64,000 bases of DNA from Oopsacas minuta. Taxonomy: Eukaryota > Porifera > Hexactinellida > Lyssacinosida > Leucopsacidae. Every line of letters begins with the position of its first letter. Position 1 is the stretch's first letter. The notes under the pieces were generated by a model that saw only the letters and a program-made list of their open reading frames with translations, did not search any database and was not told the DNA's origin. Below, piece by piece: positions 10,740-20,919 of the stretch. Where the stretch lies: positions 1 through 64,000 of the forward strand of contig JAKMXF010000308.1 of assembly GCA_024704765.1 (NCBI GenBank). The letters run 5' to 3'. Both the position numbers and the translations under genes were made by a program.

Positions 10740-11291
10740 TGCTAATGATTAGACAAGAAAAGTCTAAATTTGCTGAAAGCAATCTATGTTAAACTGATAT
10801 AAGATAGTTGAATTATGGATTTTAGTCGAATTGACGTTGTACGTGTATATTATAAACTAATACATATACGGCATAGATGATGTCATTATCATGGTCATAG
10901 GAAACGGTCCGGTTGGTCAGGTTTCAACCGGACCAACTTCTGCAGTGTTAACCAAGACAGTATAGGTCATAGGGGATAATTATAACATAACCAATTCAAC
11001 AGTACCTGCTAGTTACTTTGGACCCATGCCTGTATCTGGATGCGTGCATGCATTTTTTATAAGAAATGGGAAGGTGCGCGAAAAATACATAAACGCACCT
11101 AGAGTGCTCAGAATTAATACAGCTAAATGAAGCAGGATACGGGCCTGTGTAGTACACTTTGAAAGTTCGACCATATACAGTAAAGCTGGAAAAATAAATA
11201 GAACTAAGTTTTAATAAGCGATTGAATTAGAATAATTTTGAATAAAAATAGATAAAAAGATAAAAATATATAGATGAACTCTACCATAGTC
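10740..11291. other. Intergenic with a strong hairpin
   Basis: No gene seen. A perfect 10-bp stem (GGTCCGGTTG at 10906-10915 with CAACCGGACC at 10925-10934, 9-base loop) stands out in AT-rich DNA. It could be a transposon end or a structured element in the 3' transcript of the zinc-finger gene. Nothing else is clear. Confidence 0.45.
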
Positions 11292-12014
11292 TCATAACTG
11301 TCCTTGCAGTCCAGTCCTAACCAGCTCCCAATTAGGACAATGGTAACAAGGAACAACAGCTGATTTAGGTCTCAATGCATGAGTAGGAGTCAGGACTCTA
11401 GACAGGAAGTGACTGCTACAATTCTTACAGGTGTGTGTGCTGGTTGTACGCATACTACGACTGTACTTTGTCAGGTCTGTTACTCCGTTAGTTACACGGA
11501 ATGAACTACCAGAACGTGAGAATGAACTACCTAACTGTGTCCCTCCAATTCTAAAGTTATCCTGTGAAGTTATAGGCACACAACCTGCACTCAGAGCACG
11601 TCTACGTGTGCTCAACGAATTACCAAATTGTTTCGTGTAAAATTCACGTTTTATTTTTCTCTCTTCAAGAGAAGTTTGATGTCTCTGTAATTGTAGATTC
11701 TCTCTATGAGATCTCAGATCTAACGCGAGGGATTTATTGCTTTCAACTCTACGTCTGTTCTCAAGTGTTTTGAAACATCCACTCCTGTTTTGATGTATTG
11801 CAAATGAATTAGGATCAATATGCATATTACAAACTGGACAGAGGATGCTAGTAGCCTCTCCTTGTGATGTAGCATCTGATTCTACAGGGAGTATGGGCAA
11901 TTCCTCGGGGATAGGAGCTATGAGAGGCTTAGCTTTCATTTTGTTTGTAACAGAGCCTAGTCGAGTATTTTGATTAGCAGAAAGAGCTGCGACGGTTAGA
12001 TCTGGTGCTGCCAT
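11292..12014 (-). CDS. Unrecognised protein with two CxxC zinc-binding motifs
   Basis: A 240-residue single-exon frame. I place the start at the ATG at 12014 (MAAPDLT) because upstream codons in frame lack an ATG. A C2H(C)-type knuckle at about residues 58-75 reads CPVCNMHIDPNSFAIHQNRSGC, with spacing C-x2-C-x12-H-x5-C as in C2HC/C2H2 fingers that recognise protein ends. A basic helical stretch (KSLALDLRSHRENLQLQRHQ) follows. The C-terminus has two further cysteine pairs (CKNC and CYHC about 30 residues apart) that could bind a second zinc. I cannot name the family. The gene starts about 360 bp downstream of the JNK stop, on the same strand. Probably a protein or nucleic-acid binding adaptor; this is inference. 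Confidence 0.7.
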   Translation of the reverse strand: MAAPDLTVAALSANQNTRLGSVTNKMKAKPLIAPIPEELPILPVESDATSQGEATSILCPVCNMHIDPNSFAIHQNRSGCFKTLENRRRVESNKSLALDLRSHRENLQLQRHQTSLEERKIKREFYTKQFGNSLSTRRRALSAGCVPITSQDNFRIGGTQLGSSFSRSGSSFRVTNGVTDLTKYSRSMRTTSTHTCKNCSSHFLSRVLTPTHALRPKSAVVPCYHCPNWELVRTGLQGQL

Positions 12015-12151
12015 ACTACAAACTACTCTCACAAATAATTAATAATTTCATAAGAAATAATAGCAAACGTTATAAATACAAATTGCATAATTGTTCAAGA
12101 ATAGATTGAGATAAAATATTTAAAATACAGTTTGTAACGCACTAGTAAACA

Positions 12152-12175
12152 GTATACATGTGTACACATGTATAC
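12152..12175. other. Perfect 24-bp palindrome
   Basis: Alternating GTATACATGTGT and its exact reverse complement form a perfect palindrome with no spacer. It lies between the JNK stop and the zinc-finger gene start. It could form a cruciform or be a dimeric binding site. With only four bases in alternating purine-pyrimidine pattern it may also be a decayed (TA/TG) simple repeat. Confidence 0.5.
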
Positions 12176-12373
12176 ACAATTATATAAATGTAACTTAAAT
12201 TCCAAATAGAATCATAAAAAGACGGAAAAATCGAAAAATGTACAACAAAACTAAGAAATGATTTGAGCTAAGAATGAATTAGTAAAAACGAGGTACGATT
12301 TATACAGAACTCTGCGCAGTTGTAAAAGCCTTGAAATGGTAAAAAGATGAAAGTAACCCTAATCTCTACAATT

Positions 12374-14258
12374 TCAGTCCTCAGGGACAAAGGAATGAAT
12401 CTCCTCCCAAATTAGGTATTTCCAGTCCTCAATCGTCCCCCCTGTCTCGAAACGTGCTTCAGGGAAAGGACCTGTATAATCTGGAGTTAGAGACGATGGA
12501 TCAAAGAAGAAAGAGAAATATTCATGTTGTAGTGCTTCTTCTACAGATATTCTGTCAGCAGGGTCTATTATCAGTAGCTTTGAGATTATGTGTCTTGCTA
12601 GATGACAATTGTGCTCGTGCTCAATACCAGGATCTCCTACACAATATTTCATATATTATACACTTAAATTACCAATATTCAAATTGACAGAATAAACAAA
12701 CCTCCAAATAATTGATCGGGGAATTTCTCATTGAAATTAATCGCAGCTTTTCGTGGTCTATGCAAGCAATAACATTTAACATCTTCTGCTAGAACTTTAT
12801 CAAAAAACTTTAACGGAGGAGTACCCACAATATCACAAACTTTGTCCCATTGATCTACTAAATTTTCTCCAGGCATGAGAGGGTGTTTGGTGATGAGTTC
12901 TGCTAGGATACACCCCACAGACCAAAGGTCTACCTCTACACCGTAAGGAATACTCAGGATAATTTCAGGAGCACGATAGTACCGTGTAACCACGTATGGA
13001 GTAAGAATAGGGTTGGGCTTGTGGTCTAAAAAGGTGGATAAATTAAAATAAGAATATCCATTTGATTAAAGTTTTGGGAAGAAAATCAATGTTGAAACCA
13101 CGCGAACCAAATATCAGTACATACTCATAATATTTGATGTTGATTAACCGAAAACCGAATACCCATATAACTCGGTAACAGAATATTGAACTGTTCGGTT
13201 GCAACCTTGGATAATGTTTAACTTCAAGAATTTATGAGAAATAAACTCGATCATTAGTAAACCTACCAAGATCCAGCATAGATCTAGCCAATCCAAAATC
13301 TAGCAGTTTTATAACACAGTGTGAGTTAATGACTATGTTGCTGGGTTTGAGATCTCTGTGAGCTACTCCGCACTTGTGTAGGTAATTAACTGCAGACAGC
13401 ATCTGGTAGCCGATGAACTGGATACGAGGATGATCTAGGAGCATTGATTTCAGCTGATTTAGATTAGCGTCTAAACATTCCATAGTGACATAAATGTGAT
13501 TGAAGTTCTGAAAATAAACAAGGTAAACATAACAATCAGGGTCGACATGTTTCATCCATGTGAATAAAGCAATGGCAAATATAAGTTAGCAGATTGCTGA
13601 TAATATTAAATATTTAATTCCAGCAATTCTTCATAATTTGGAACTAGTGCTATTGTTACAATTCTATGATAATTCACTCATGGTTATCCTCAGCCAGACA
13701 TGGATTACTTTGTAATTTATGGTTGAAAAGTCGTGGTGGAAATCGTAGATATCTAGAAATGCTGACCCTATTTACCCTCGATATCCATTGTATTCAAAAT
13801 CCGTGGATTATTAAAAAAATTTATCAATCGAATCATAAGATAAATATCGAGAAAGGACAATTTTCCCCAGGATACCAGAAGAGGCGATTATCGGAGTAAG
13901 TAATGTATTGTGTGATTAGCATATTACTTACATCTATAGTTTGACAGGGTGTAAACAGATTTAGTAGATTAATAATACTCGGATGTTTCATCCTCTTCAT
14001 AAGAAATATCTCTCTGTAAGCTCTCTTAGCATCATGATTCTTAGAAAAGGCCTTAGTCAACTTCTTAATTGCAACTTTTTCATTATTTCTGGAGAGATCA
14101 TAAGCCGAACAGACAGTGCCTTGAGCGCCAATACCAATACGTTTCGGTTTCTGGTAACGTCTCGGTAGAATAAATTCTTCTTTATTAACAATATGTTTGT
14201 AATACTCTTCAACTCTGTTAGTATTGTACTGTGCATGAGTAATAATCTTACCAGCCAT
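12374..14258 (-). CDS. JNK: c-Jun N-terminal kinase (JNK/MAPK8 family)
   Basis: Four coding exons: 14258-13932, 13507-13267, 13025-12702 and 12636-12374. The phases are consistent throughout, giving 384 residues, the length of the short vertebrate JNK isoforms. All kinase landmarks are present: P-loop GIGAQGTV (42-49), the AIKK lysine (K65), HRDLKPSN (catalytic D161), DFG (D179), and the activation loop T198-P-Y200, whose proline marks JNK rather than ERK (TEY) or p38 (TGY). [10 protein letters not shown] and VDLWSVGCI follow, then the [19 protein letters not shown]-lobe end. JNK phosphorylates c-Jun-type factors in response to stress and in morphogenesis, after dual phosphorylation by MKK4/MKK7. 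The C-terminal tail after the common-docking region is short and ends EIHSFVPED. Paralogues elsewhere in the genome cannot be excluded. Confidence 0.96.
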
Positions 14259-15008
14259 ATTAGTACATAACTATCCTAATTATATGATTATCTAATCAAA
14301 TAATATTATAAATGGGTAAATGGGTAAAAAGGTAACGCATTCAATAATGTTACACAGAAAATGAAGTAGAAATCAGCTGTAATTACTGGAAGATTACACT
14401 ATATATGCTGTGTGGTAGTTGATGAGAAATATATGAAATCTGCAGTTTAATATTCCTTACAGGGAAATGAAACAAGCAAGCTATAGTATCCTTATGCTCA
14501 TGAGATTAACACAATATTAATATCATAAGGAAATAACGCAAAAAATGTTAATACAGTATAACTCGGTTAAGAAGTACTCGGCTTAAGACGTACTAAATTA
14601 TTCTTCCCAAAAGGACAAAATGTATTGAATCGTACTCGGTTAATACGTACTTTTTATTGTTTCCCAAGCTAGTACGTCTTAACCGAGTTCTACTGTACCA
14701 TAAAATTTTGATGATATAAGATATTATTTTCCATAGAAGAATTTTATGTAGGATATTCTCCAATAATCATATTACATGTGTCAAATTAAAGTAGTCATCG
14801 CAGTAAATCCTCTACTATGATACAGTTATCAGTTCATTAATATAGATATTAGTCAGTGCAATATTAATCTTAAGAGATATGCGAGTACTAGCGCTTGCAT
14901 ACGTTAGCATTTGTACATACACCTTTGCTATACTTTCGAATAAATATCAGAAGCATTGATTGAGAAGTATTCACATAAATCTAAGCGATCGGGTGAGGAA
15001 CATGTCAG
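14259..15008. other. Intergenic between JNK and CEP41
   Basis: No gene seen. It contains the MITE at 14554-14695. The remaining sequence is AT-rich spacer that holds the JNK promoter and the CEP41 3' untranslated region. Confidence 0.5.
14554..14695. mobile_element. 142-bp Tc1/mariner-type MITE
   Basis: The ends are inverted repeats of about 25 bp. The left reads CAGTATAACTCGGTTAAGAA and the right, reversed, CAGTAGAACTCGGTTAAGAC. They are bordered by TA on each side (14552-14553 and 14696-14697), the target duplication typical of Tc1/mariner elements. It has no coding capacity. A related but worn copy lies at about 44893-45062. Confidence 0.75.
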
Positions 15009-17395
15009 TCAGTACTTCCAATTACTGACAGATGACATTTTAGTTGAAGGTCTAGTAGAAGTAGCACCAGTACTTGAAGGACCTCTACTTATGCTGCTCT
15101 GAGAGGAATGACAAGAACTTACATTTTGAATAAGTCTGTCATCTAACTGTTCTCTCAACAAAGTCAAATCTTCTTCCGTGAACCAAGGTTTATGTGGTCC
15201 CTGGTCTCGCTGTGCTGCTGTGAGAGTGGGAGCAGATGGCTTCTTGCCTCTAAAAATGTGTTAATTATTCATCTTATTAAAGTAAAAACAATTTTTCTCA
15301 CTAGGATATTCGCTTTTATGATATACGATATTCACGTACATGGATAAATTATTAGATCAGCGATTTCCAACTTTTTGTATCGTGGGCACCTCTGTGGAGG
15401 CTACAATAGTTCTATAGAGCATTAGTATCGTGCGATCATTGATCACACCATCACGATCGGAGGATGATCGCCGATCATTTTATAAACAATGATCGAGTGT
15501 AAGATCGCGATCATTTTTCCCGAAAAATTTCGATCATATTTTCTATCTTTTTAGGCAGACAGAATGTGAAAATATTTGAATCTAGACTCATAATGTATAT
15601 AGAAATGTCTGTACTAAGTTTCATGTCAATCGGACTGGTAGATTTCGCATGGCCGCACGGACGGACGAACTGCCGCAGGTAATAGAGCATCTCCTTACAT
15701 GGGATGCTTATAAATTTCAGAAATGTGATAGAAAAATGATCGTGATTGTGATCGCGATTCTTTTGGTGCAAGGATCGAAATCACGATCTCTGATCATTTT
15801 TTATTGAACGATCGGGATCGTGATCGCGATCATTAATTTGGTGATCGACTAATGCCCTACCCTTAAGTATCCATGACTCCAGTTTGGGAATCACTATCCT
15901 TGGTAAAATGGTGAAATTAATATTCATTTTTGAATATCGCTAGTGAAAACGAACTAAGAATGAGAACAATTACTAAGTAATAACAAAAGTACAGTACTTG
16001 CTTGAATAGTAGCCCCCCGAGGGACCCAAAATATTTAACTCCCTACATGGAATAATTATTCCCCTATATATTGATTTATATACTGTTTTTAGGATCAAAA
16101 CATAATATAACCCAGATATGATCATATAATGATTTACGTGTTATAAATTTCGTAACTTCACTCTTAAGGGGACTTAAATTAATAATCCCCGCTACTATTC
16201 AAGGAAATACGGTATATAGTATTGAAACTAACTTGTAAGCTTTCACAGGAGACACCTTCTCTCCAGGCAGAGGTATCAGAATAGAGTCTGGTAGAATACC
16301 AGAGAAGAACCCTCCTTCATAGAATGTTCTATACAACACCCTCATTCCTCCAGACAGCATAAACACATTATCAACATCTTTCTGTATAAATAATGTAGCT
16401 GCCAGTGGAGCTATAGACTCATCCATATCACATAACACTATTATCTTGCCTGGTTTGTTTTTGTATAGGAATATCTCACGAGTGAAATAATTACAAGATT
16501 TGGATAGATTAGCTATTGGGAAGTTCTGAGCACTTGTTATGTGGCATTGTTCATAGTCTACTGATTCACGTACATCAAGTAGTAGGTAGGGCGAATCTTT
16601 TATTTCAAGCTAAGGAGGGATGGAAGTGAATAAAATTAAATAATTTGATGAAATTTTCACTATGTAACAAATTAGGATAATTAGCTTCCCAAAATCTTTT
16701 GTATTTTCTAATAGCTCTTCTTCAGGGCTATATGGTATACTGAGTCCGAATTTTGTACTTTTAAGTTTCTCATATGTAAATTTATCGTTGTTGATTTATG
16801 ACCGCGTATAACGAGGTACTACTATGTGTAAATGAAGGCATGTATCACTAACTGACTGCTGATGATTAGGAAGAGATGATTCAGACTCAGGAGAGGGAAG
16901 TTTGGGTTGTTCAGTGGAATCTAGATCCCCTCTCCCAGTAATCAGGTCGATAAGAGTATGTCTCTCAGAAGTGTCAGTTGGAGAGGATTCAATAGGAGGT
17001 GGGGAAGTGACGTCATCTCCCTCCTTTGGCATTATTTCAGGTCTGAGTTCTTCTGTCTCTATTTGTGCGTAATAATCATCTGCTACCTGAATTATTGAAA
17101 CACTTGAGCATAAACTGACTACTTCACAAATTCAATTAGGATACAATTAACTCACTTGCATAATCAGCTGAGAGAAGGTAGTGCATTTAATTCTTTTGAA
17201 TATTTCATCTTTCTTGTATTTATAACATGCCTGCATTTGCTCCATCTTCTGCATATAGCTAGATATGGAGCTGCCAGTATCCACCTTACGACCTACATTC
17301 TTGTACCGTGGGTTCTGTGGTACTTTCTTATTGGGGAGGCTAGGAATCTCACTTTTAGACCCCAGACTAGATTTCATACCAGGTCTAGAAGCCAT
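15009..17395 (-). CDS. CEP41: Centrosomal protein of 41 kDa (CEP41)
   Basis: Four exons: 17395-17156, 17086-16823, 16609-16233 and 15249-15009. The phases agree (0, 0, 2/1) and the product is 373 residues, the same as human CEP41. The N-terminus has the family hallmark KVPQNPRYKNVGRKVDTGSS and then CYKYKKDEIFKRIKCTTFSQ. A disordered acidic linker follows, then a rhodanese domain (YLLLDVRESVDYEQCHI, later NVFMLSGGMRVL). The tail contains GPHKPWFTEEDL, matching the vertebrate NKWRFTPEDL position. CEP41 helps bring tubulin polyglutamylase TTLL6 into cilia, and its loss causes Joubert syndrome in humans. The rhodanese loop reads LCDMDES where human has a tyrosine; the arginine of the active CxxxxR loop is missing, so sulfur transfer is unlikely. 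The third intron (15250-16232) hosts nested small transposons. An alternative GTAAGT inside the last exon (near 15118) might give a splice variant. Confidence 0.95.
15358..15895. mobile_element. hAT-like small element hosting a GATC-rich inner element
   Basis: The left end CAGCGATTTCCAACTTTTTG and the right end, reversed, AGTGATTCCCAAACTGG resemble hAT nonautonomous ends and face each other. Inside, from about 15418 to 15856, lies a second inverted-repeat unit with GCATTAGT at both edges, packed with GATCGC/GCGATC motifs on both arms. A unique centre of about 230 bp separates the arms. The whole sits inside the third CEP41 intron. Target duplications are not clean, so the borders are approximate. 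Confidence 0.5.
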
Positions 17396-17455
17396 GTTAA
17401 ATCTACACAAATTACCTGTCACAATAAACAGATATATAAATATACTAGCCGCAAC

Positions 17456-17472
17456 GCCGCCCTCTGGGCGGC
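17456..17472. repeat. GC hairpin, first copy of the CEP41-upstream unit
   Basis: GCCGCCCTCTGGGCGGC forms a 7-bp GC stem. It heads a unit that continues TTTTTCTGTTAGTTCCTGCG and then GAATGCTTTTTGAGGCC. A second copy begins at 17751. It resembles mobile palindromic elements in behaviour, but its source is unknown. Confidence 0.6.
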
Positions 17473-17750
17473 TTTTTCTGTTAGTTCCTGCGGAATGCTT
17501 TTTGAGGCCTTCGGCACTCACGATTGTCTTTTGAAGTTTGCGAACGCTACGCATCCGCATGTAATAGCTCTGAGTGAACAATCAAAAAACCTATTACATT
17601 GCTATGCGGCATTCTTTCAAGTGTTTGTTATGTGATGGTACAATATTGCATTTTGTCAATTCTTCGGGTGTAGTTATACATTATTGGTGAGGTATTAGTA
17701 CTATTTATACTAAACTATTTTATTAGGTGTTATATATAGATAGCTCAAAA

Positions 17751-17766
17751 GCCGCCCAAAGGCGGC
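17751..17766. repeat. GC hairpin, second copy of the CEP41-upstream unit
   Basis: GCCGCCCAAAGGCGGC is followed by TTTGGAGCTAGTTCCTGTGG and AAGGCTTTGTGAAGGCC, in the same orientation and order as the copy at 17456. The two differ in the loop and by scattered substitutions, so they are diverged direct repeats about 295 bp apart. Confidence 0.6.
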
Positions 17767-18247
17767 TTTGGAGCTAGTTCCTGTGGAAGGCTTTGTGAAG
17801 GCCCGTGGGGTAATGTGGAGAAAGTTGGGTATCACTTTCTCCGCATTACTTAACGGGATCAAAAACTGTGAATAGTAACTATTGTAAATGGTAGAATCTG
17901 ATTGAACCAAATTCCCAGACATATTCATATTATACGAAGGAAGGAATCTGATTAGCCAACGGTAATCAATCAGATTCCTCCGAAAATGGATTGATTTATA
18001 TGGGCGAGGTGTGAAAAATCCACATATCATGTCCAAAAATGGTTTGATTCGAAAAATAATTCTTACTTGGAAAGGTTGAGTACTACTTAGTTGACAGACA
18101 AAATTTGTTTCGAATCGAGCCAGGCATCTCTGAGAAAACGCGTGGAACACACACACACACGTTTTATATATAAAAATATAATATTACTGTACAATTGAGC
18201 GAAGATATTCAGTAGAAAAGCGAAAATTAATTAAGTAGTTTTCTAAG

Positions 18248-20311
18248 TTAGCTATAAAATCTGTCATCATTTTTACCATCCCATAGACCAGAATAAGTGT
18301 GATTTTGGTGATAAAAGCCTCGTACTATTAGTCTGAACACAACATAGCCAGTATTGAGGACACGGTTAGCAAGATTGTTATCTTCAAAGCCCCATATGTC
18401 TTTGAACTGAGAGGAATCCATCCCTCTAACTTTCATCCAGTCTGATTTGTATAAACTAAACAGTCCGTAACCAGATATAGAGTATGATCCAATGTACTGT
18501 TGTTTTAGAAACAATTGCATATGGAAGTCACAAGTAAAATAGAATATGATAGGAGCAAATCCTGAGTAACCCTGGAAAGTGTGTTTGCGTATAGTATCAG
18601 GGAGATGTGCTGGATAATATATAGACAGATCAGTTATGAATATTATGTCATTTGGATTCTTAACACTATCTATTCCTACGTTAATAGCTGCCGTCTTCGA
18701 CCAAGGTCCTCCAAAATCAATCACAGACCAGTGGTTGAGTCTGCTCTGACGTAACAAGGTTATTACGTCAATCAGAGGCGTCACATAGTTCACTATTATT
18801 ATACCGAAATTCTCATCTCCAGTCTTATCAAATACTCGCTCCATGTTCTGAACAAACTCTCGTATCATTTGTGGGAAGTTCCTGTGTGTGACAAGAAAGT
18901 GTACAAACGTATCTCTACGCATCTTCATGTAGACAGGATGACACAACAAAGAAGAAAGAATGTCTTTGCGTTTCAATACTACGAACTCAGAGATGAGATA
19001 TTCCTTTAGTGGATTCTGTGCATACGTAATCAGCACCTCGACTAGATACAAATCACCACTCAAATTGTCAACAAGTCTCTCCATGTTTATGAGGCGAGAC
19101 AGACGAGCTGTAGGGTTTGAAAGCATTAAGTGATGCATGAAAAGGTTCAAAACCTTTTTCATGAATTGTTCGCTTATGACTATAGTGCGTACTGATAACT
19201 CCACGTGTCGTGTGTAGAGAGTGACAGCAGGGTATGTATTTATAATACCGAGGTTATTCGCTATTCTTATCGGGTTTATATCCACATAAGACGGGGTGTA
19301 ATCACAAGGAGGGAATATCCAACTATCTCCAAACTTATCAATATCAACATGAGAATTAGAGAAGAGAGTATTCCTCTCATCAAAGGGATGCATTACGTTA
19401 GTTAGCTCAGAACTAGGAGCATGTAACGGGAGAGTAGATTTGTAAGTCTCAGGAATAACTCCATCACCGAAGTCATATACGAAAGGATAAATATATTCTG
19501 TTGGTATTGGTTTGTAATCTGGAGAGGAATTATCTTTCCATTTAATCTCTAACACCCCTTCTGTATTGCTAGCATGTAGAATCTCAATGTATTGCTTATT
19601 GTCCGCAACAAGATTAACAGTGAAATGACTTACTAGCCATTTTGCCTTGGCAAAATGTGTTACAATATTAGGAATTGATATTTTGTATTCTACTGCATTG
19701 GAAGGCAGTTCATCAGGAGATAGCCATAACTCAACAGATCCGAAATAGGACACTTGAAATGAATAACTGCCCCTCACGGCAGGCATTATATAACCAAATA
19801 TTCTAACACCAGTAAACTCTATAGACTTGATGGTAGCGAGAATACGAGTACCAGATTTTCTCCAAGGATTGTATGGAAAATCTATTTTCACCTTCAACAT
19901 GTCTATTGACTCAGAACAATGATCTCTCCATGTATAAATATTCAGAAACCCCCCTGGTATGTCTGTGAATAGATTCTTATTCAAATCATTGCTGTATAGA
20001 GCATCAACATTTGTGAAATTAGAAGGGAACTGGTTGGCATTGGATATATTCAAAATCCGTTTTCTTAGTTCATGGAGGTTGCTATCGAAATCTGGAATTG
20101 GCTGACCGAATTCAATTTCAATTTCTAGTTCATCAAGATATTCATCAATAGGAAATGGAGAGAATTGTTTCCTTCTTGAATTATTCGTAAATAATACAAC
20201 AATAAATATCAATAAAATCAAAGACATTAGCTTGATTGTACAAGGATTTTTGCACCATTTGTAGAACTTGTAGAATATATGTTTTATAGGGAAGGCAATA
20301 AGAGATATCAT
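18248..20311 (-). CDS. B4GALNT3/4-like beta-1,4-N-acetylgalactosaminyltransferase
   Basis: A single-exon type II membrane protein of 687 residues. A short basic N-terminus is followed by a membrane anchor at about 26-44 (MSLILLIFIVVLFTN). The luminal stem includes a PA14-like beta domain (about 120-290, with RDHCSESIDMLKVKIDF and GSYSFQVSYFGSVELWLSPDE), as in vertebrate B4GALNT3 and B4GALNT4. The C-terminal catalytic domain of the chondroitin GalNAc-transferase family has WSKTAAINVGIDSV, the metal-site strand IIFITDLS (D561), IRKHTFQGYSGFAP, GYGLFSLYKSDW and the WGFED acid motif (640-644), then a FYHQNH histidine cluster. These enzymes make the LacdiNAc unit on N- and O-glycans in the Golgi. 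The metal motif reads D-L-S, whereas I recall D-L-H in vertebrate members, and WGFED replaces WGGED. Activity is therefore likely but not certain. Confidence 0.85.
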   Translation of the reverse strand: MISLIAFPIKHIFYKFYKWCKNPCTIKLMSLILLIFIVVLFTNNSRRKQFSPFPIDEYLDELEIEIEFGQPIPDFDSNLHELRKRILNISNANQFPSNFTNVDALYSNDLNKNLFTDIPGGFLNIYTWRDHCSESIDMLKVKIDFPYNPWRKSGTRILATIKSIEFTGVRIFGYIMPAVRGSYSFQVSYFGSVELWLSPDELPSNAVEYKISIPNIVTHFAKAKWLVSHFTVNLVADNKQYIEILHASNTEGVLEIKWKDNSSPDYKPIPTEYIYPFVYDFGDGVIPETYKSTLPLHAPSSELTNVMHPFDERNTLFSNSHVDIDKFGDSWIFPPCDYTPSYVDINPIRIANNLGIINTYPAVTLYTRHVELSVRTIVISEQFMKKVLNLFMHHLMLSNPTARLSRLINMERLVDNLSGDLYLVEVLITYAQNPLKEYLISEFVVLKRKDILSSLLCHPVYMKMRRDTFVHFLVTHRNFPQMIREFVQNMERVFDKTGDENFGIIIVNYVTPLIDVITLLRQSRLNHWSVIDFGGPWSKTAAINVGIDSVKNPNDIIFITDLSIYYPAHLPDTIRKHTFQGYSGFAPIIFYFTCDFHMQLFLKQQYIGSYSISGYGLFSLYKSDWMKVRGMDSSQFKDIWGFEDNNLANRVLNTGYVVFRLIVRGFYHQNHTYSGLWDGKNDDRFYS

Positions 20312-20919
20312 TATAAAAGTACTGGGGTATGTGTGTATATTGCAACTGAAACCAAAATTCTAATCAGATTTTCCTGATCATTAATAAATTATGGGGTATT
20401 AATAATGTGAATATAATACCAAATTACGTCATGAAACCGCGGCTAAAATACCATATATTCTTGTACTAAAAGTCGTTTATGTTGAGAAAATATTTGATAC
20501 AATATACCCCAGGGGTGTTAAATTATTAATGTTGTACATAACTGACATGCTAAACAGTTCTAGACAGCTGTTGCGGCTTTTCCAGTTAGATTCATTACCC
20601 TTGATCAGGGTTGTAGTGCTCAAATTTCTAGTGGGGAGCGCTTATAAAAGAATACATTACGCAAAATTGTTAAAACAAAGTTATTTTTCTATCAACGAAA
20701 TACGTTTAATCCGCGTAATTGGTTGGAAATGGCCTGGTGCTGATGTTACCCCACTAAGAGGAGTTACCTAGAGTACGAAAAAAGGGCAACTCTGGAAAGC
20801 TTAATCTACCTTTACTATAATAAAATAACAATAATCAAGTTAAAGTGGGGCAGCGCCTCTCCCTATTGAATTTGTAGTGGGGGGAGCGACGCTCCCCCTA
20901 CACCCCTGCCCTCGATCTC
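20312..20919. other. Intergenic, GC-rich terminal-like hairpin at the end
   Basis: Mostly AT-rich with no clear gene; an 80-codon open frame at 20529-20771 has no family resemblance. The hairpin GGGGGAGCGACGCTCCCCC at 20880-20898 recalls the shorter one at 870-884 and the AGTGGGGAGCGCTT at about 20632. These may be ends of one small transposon family. Confidence 0.4.

Larger units (their letters stand above)
17396..18247. other. Intergenic with two GC-hairpin repeat units
   Basis: Between CEP41 and the B4GALNT gene. It has two direct copies of an approximately 70-bp unit (about 17450-17525 and 17745-17815). Each starts with a GCCGCC...GGCGGC hairpin followed by TAGTTCCTG(C/T)GGAA. Open frames here come from these repeats. 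A short (AC)n run lies near 18150. Confidence 0.55.

Noticed and set aside
13833..13931. Extension of JNK exon 1 past the DNA at 13932
   Set aside because: A GTAAGT donor at 13931 fits the phase of the next exon, and the extra residues do not match JNK.
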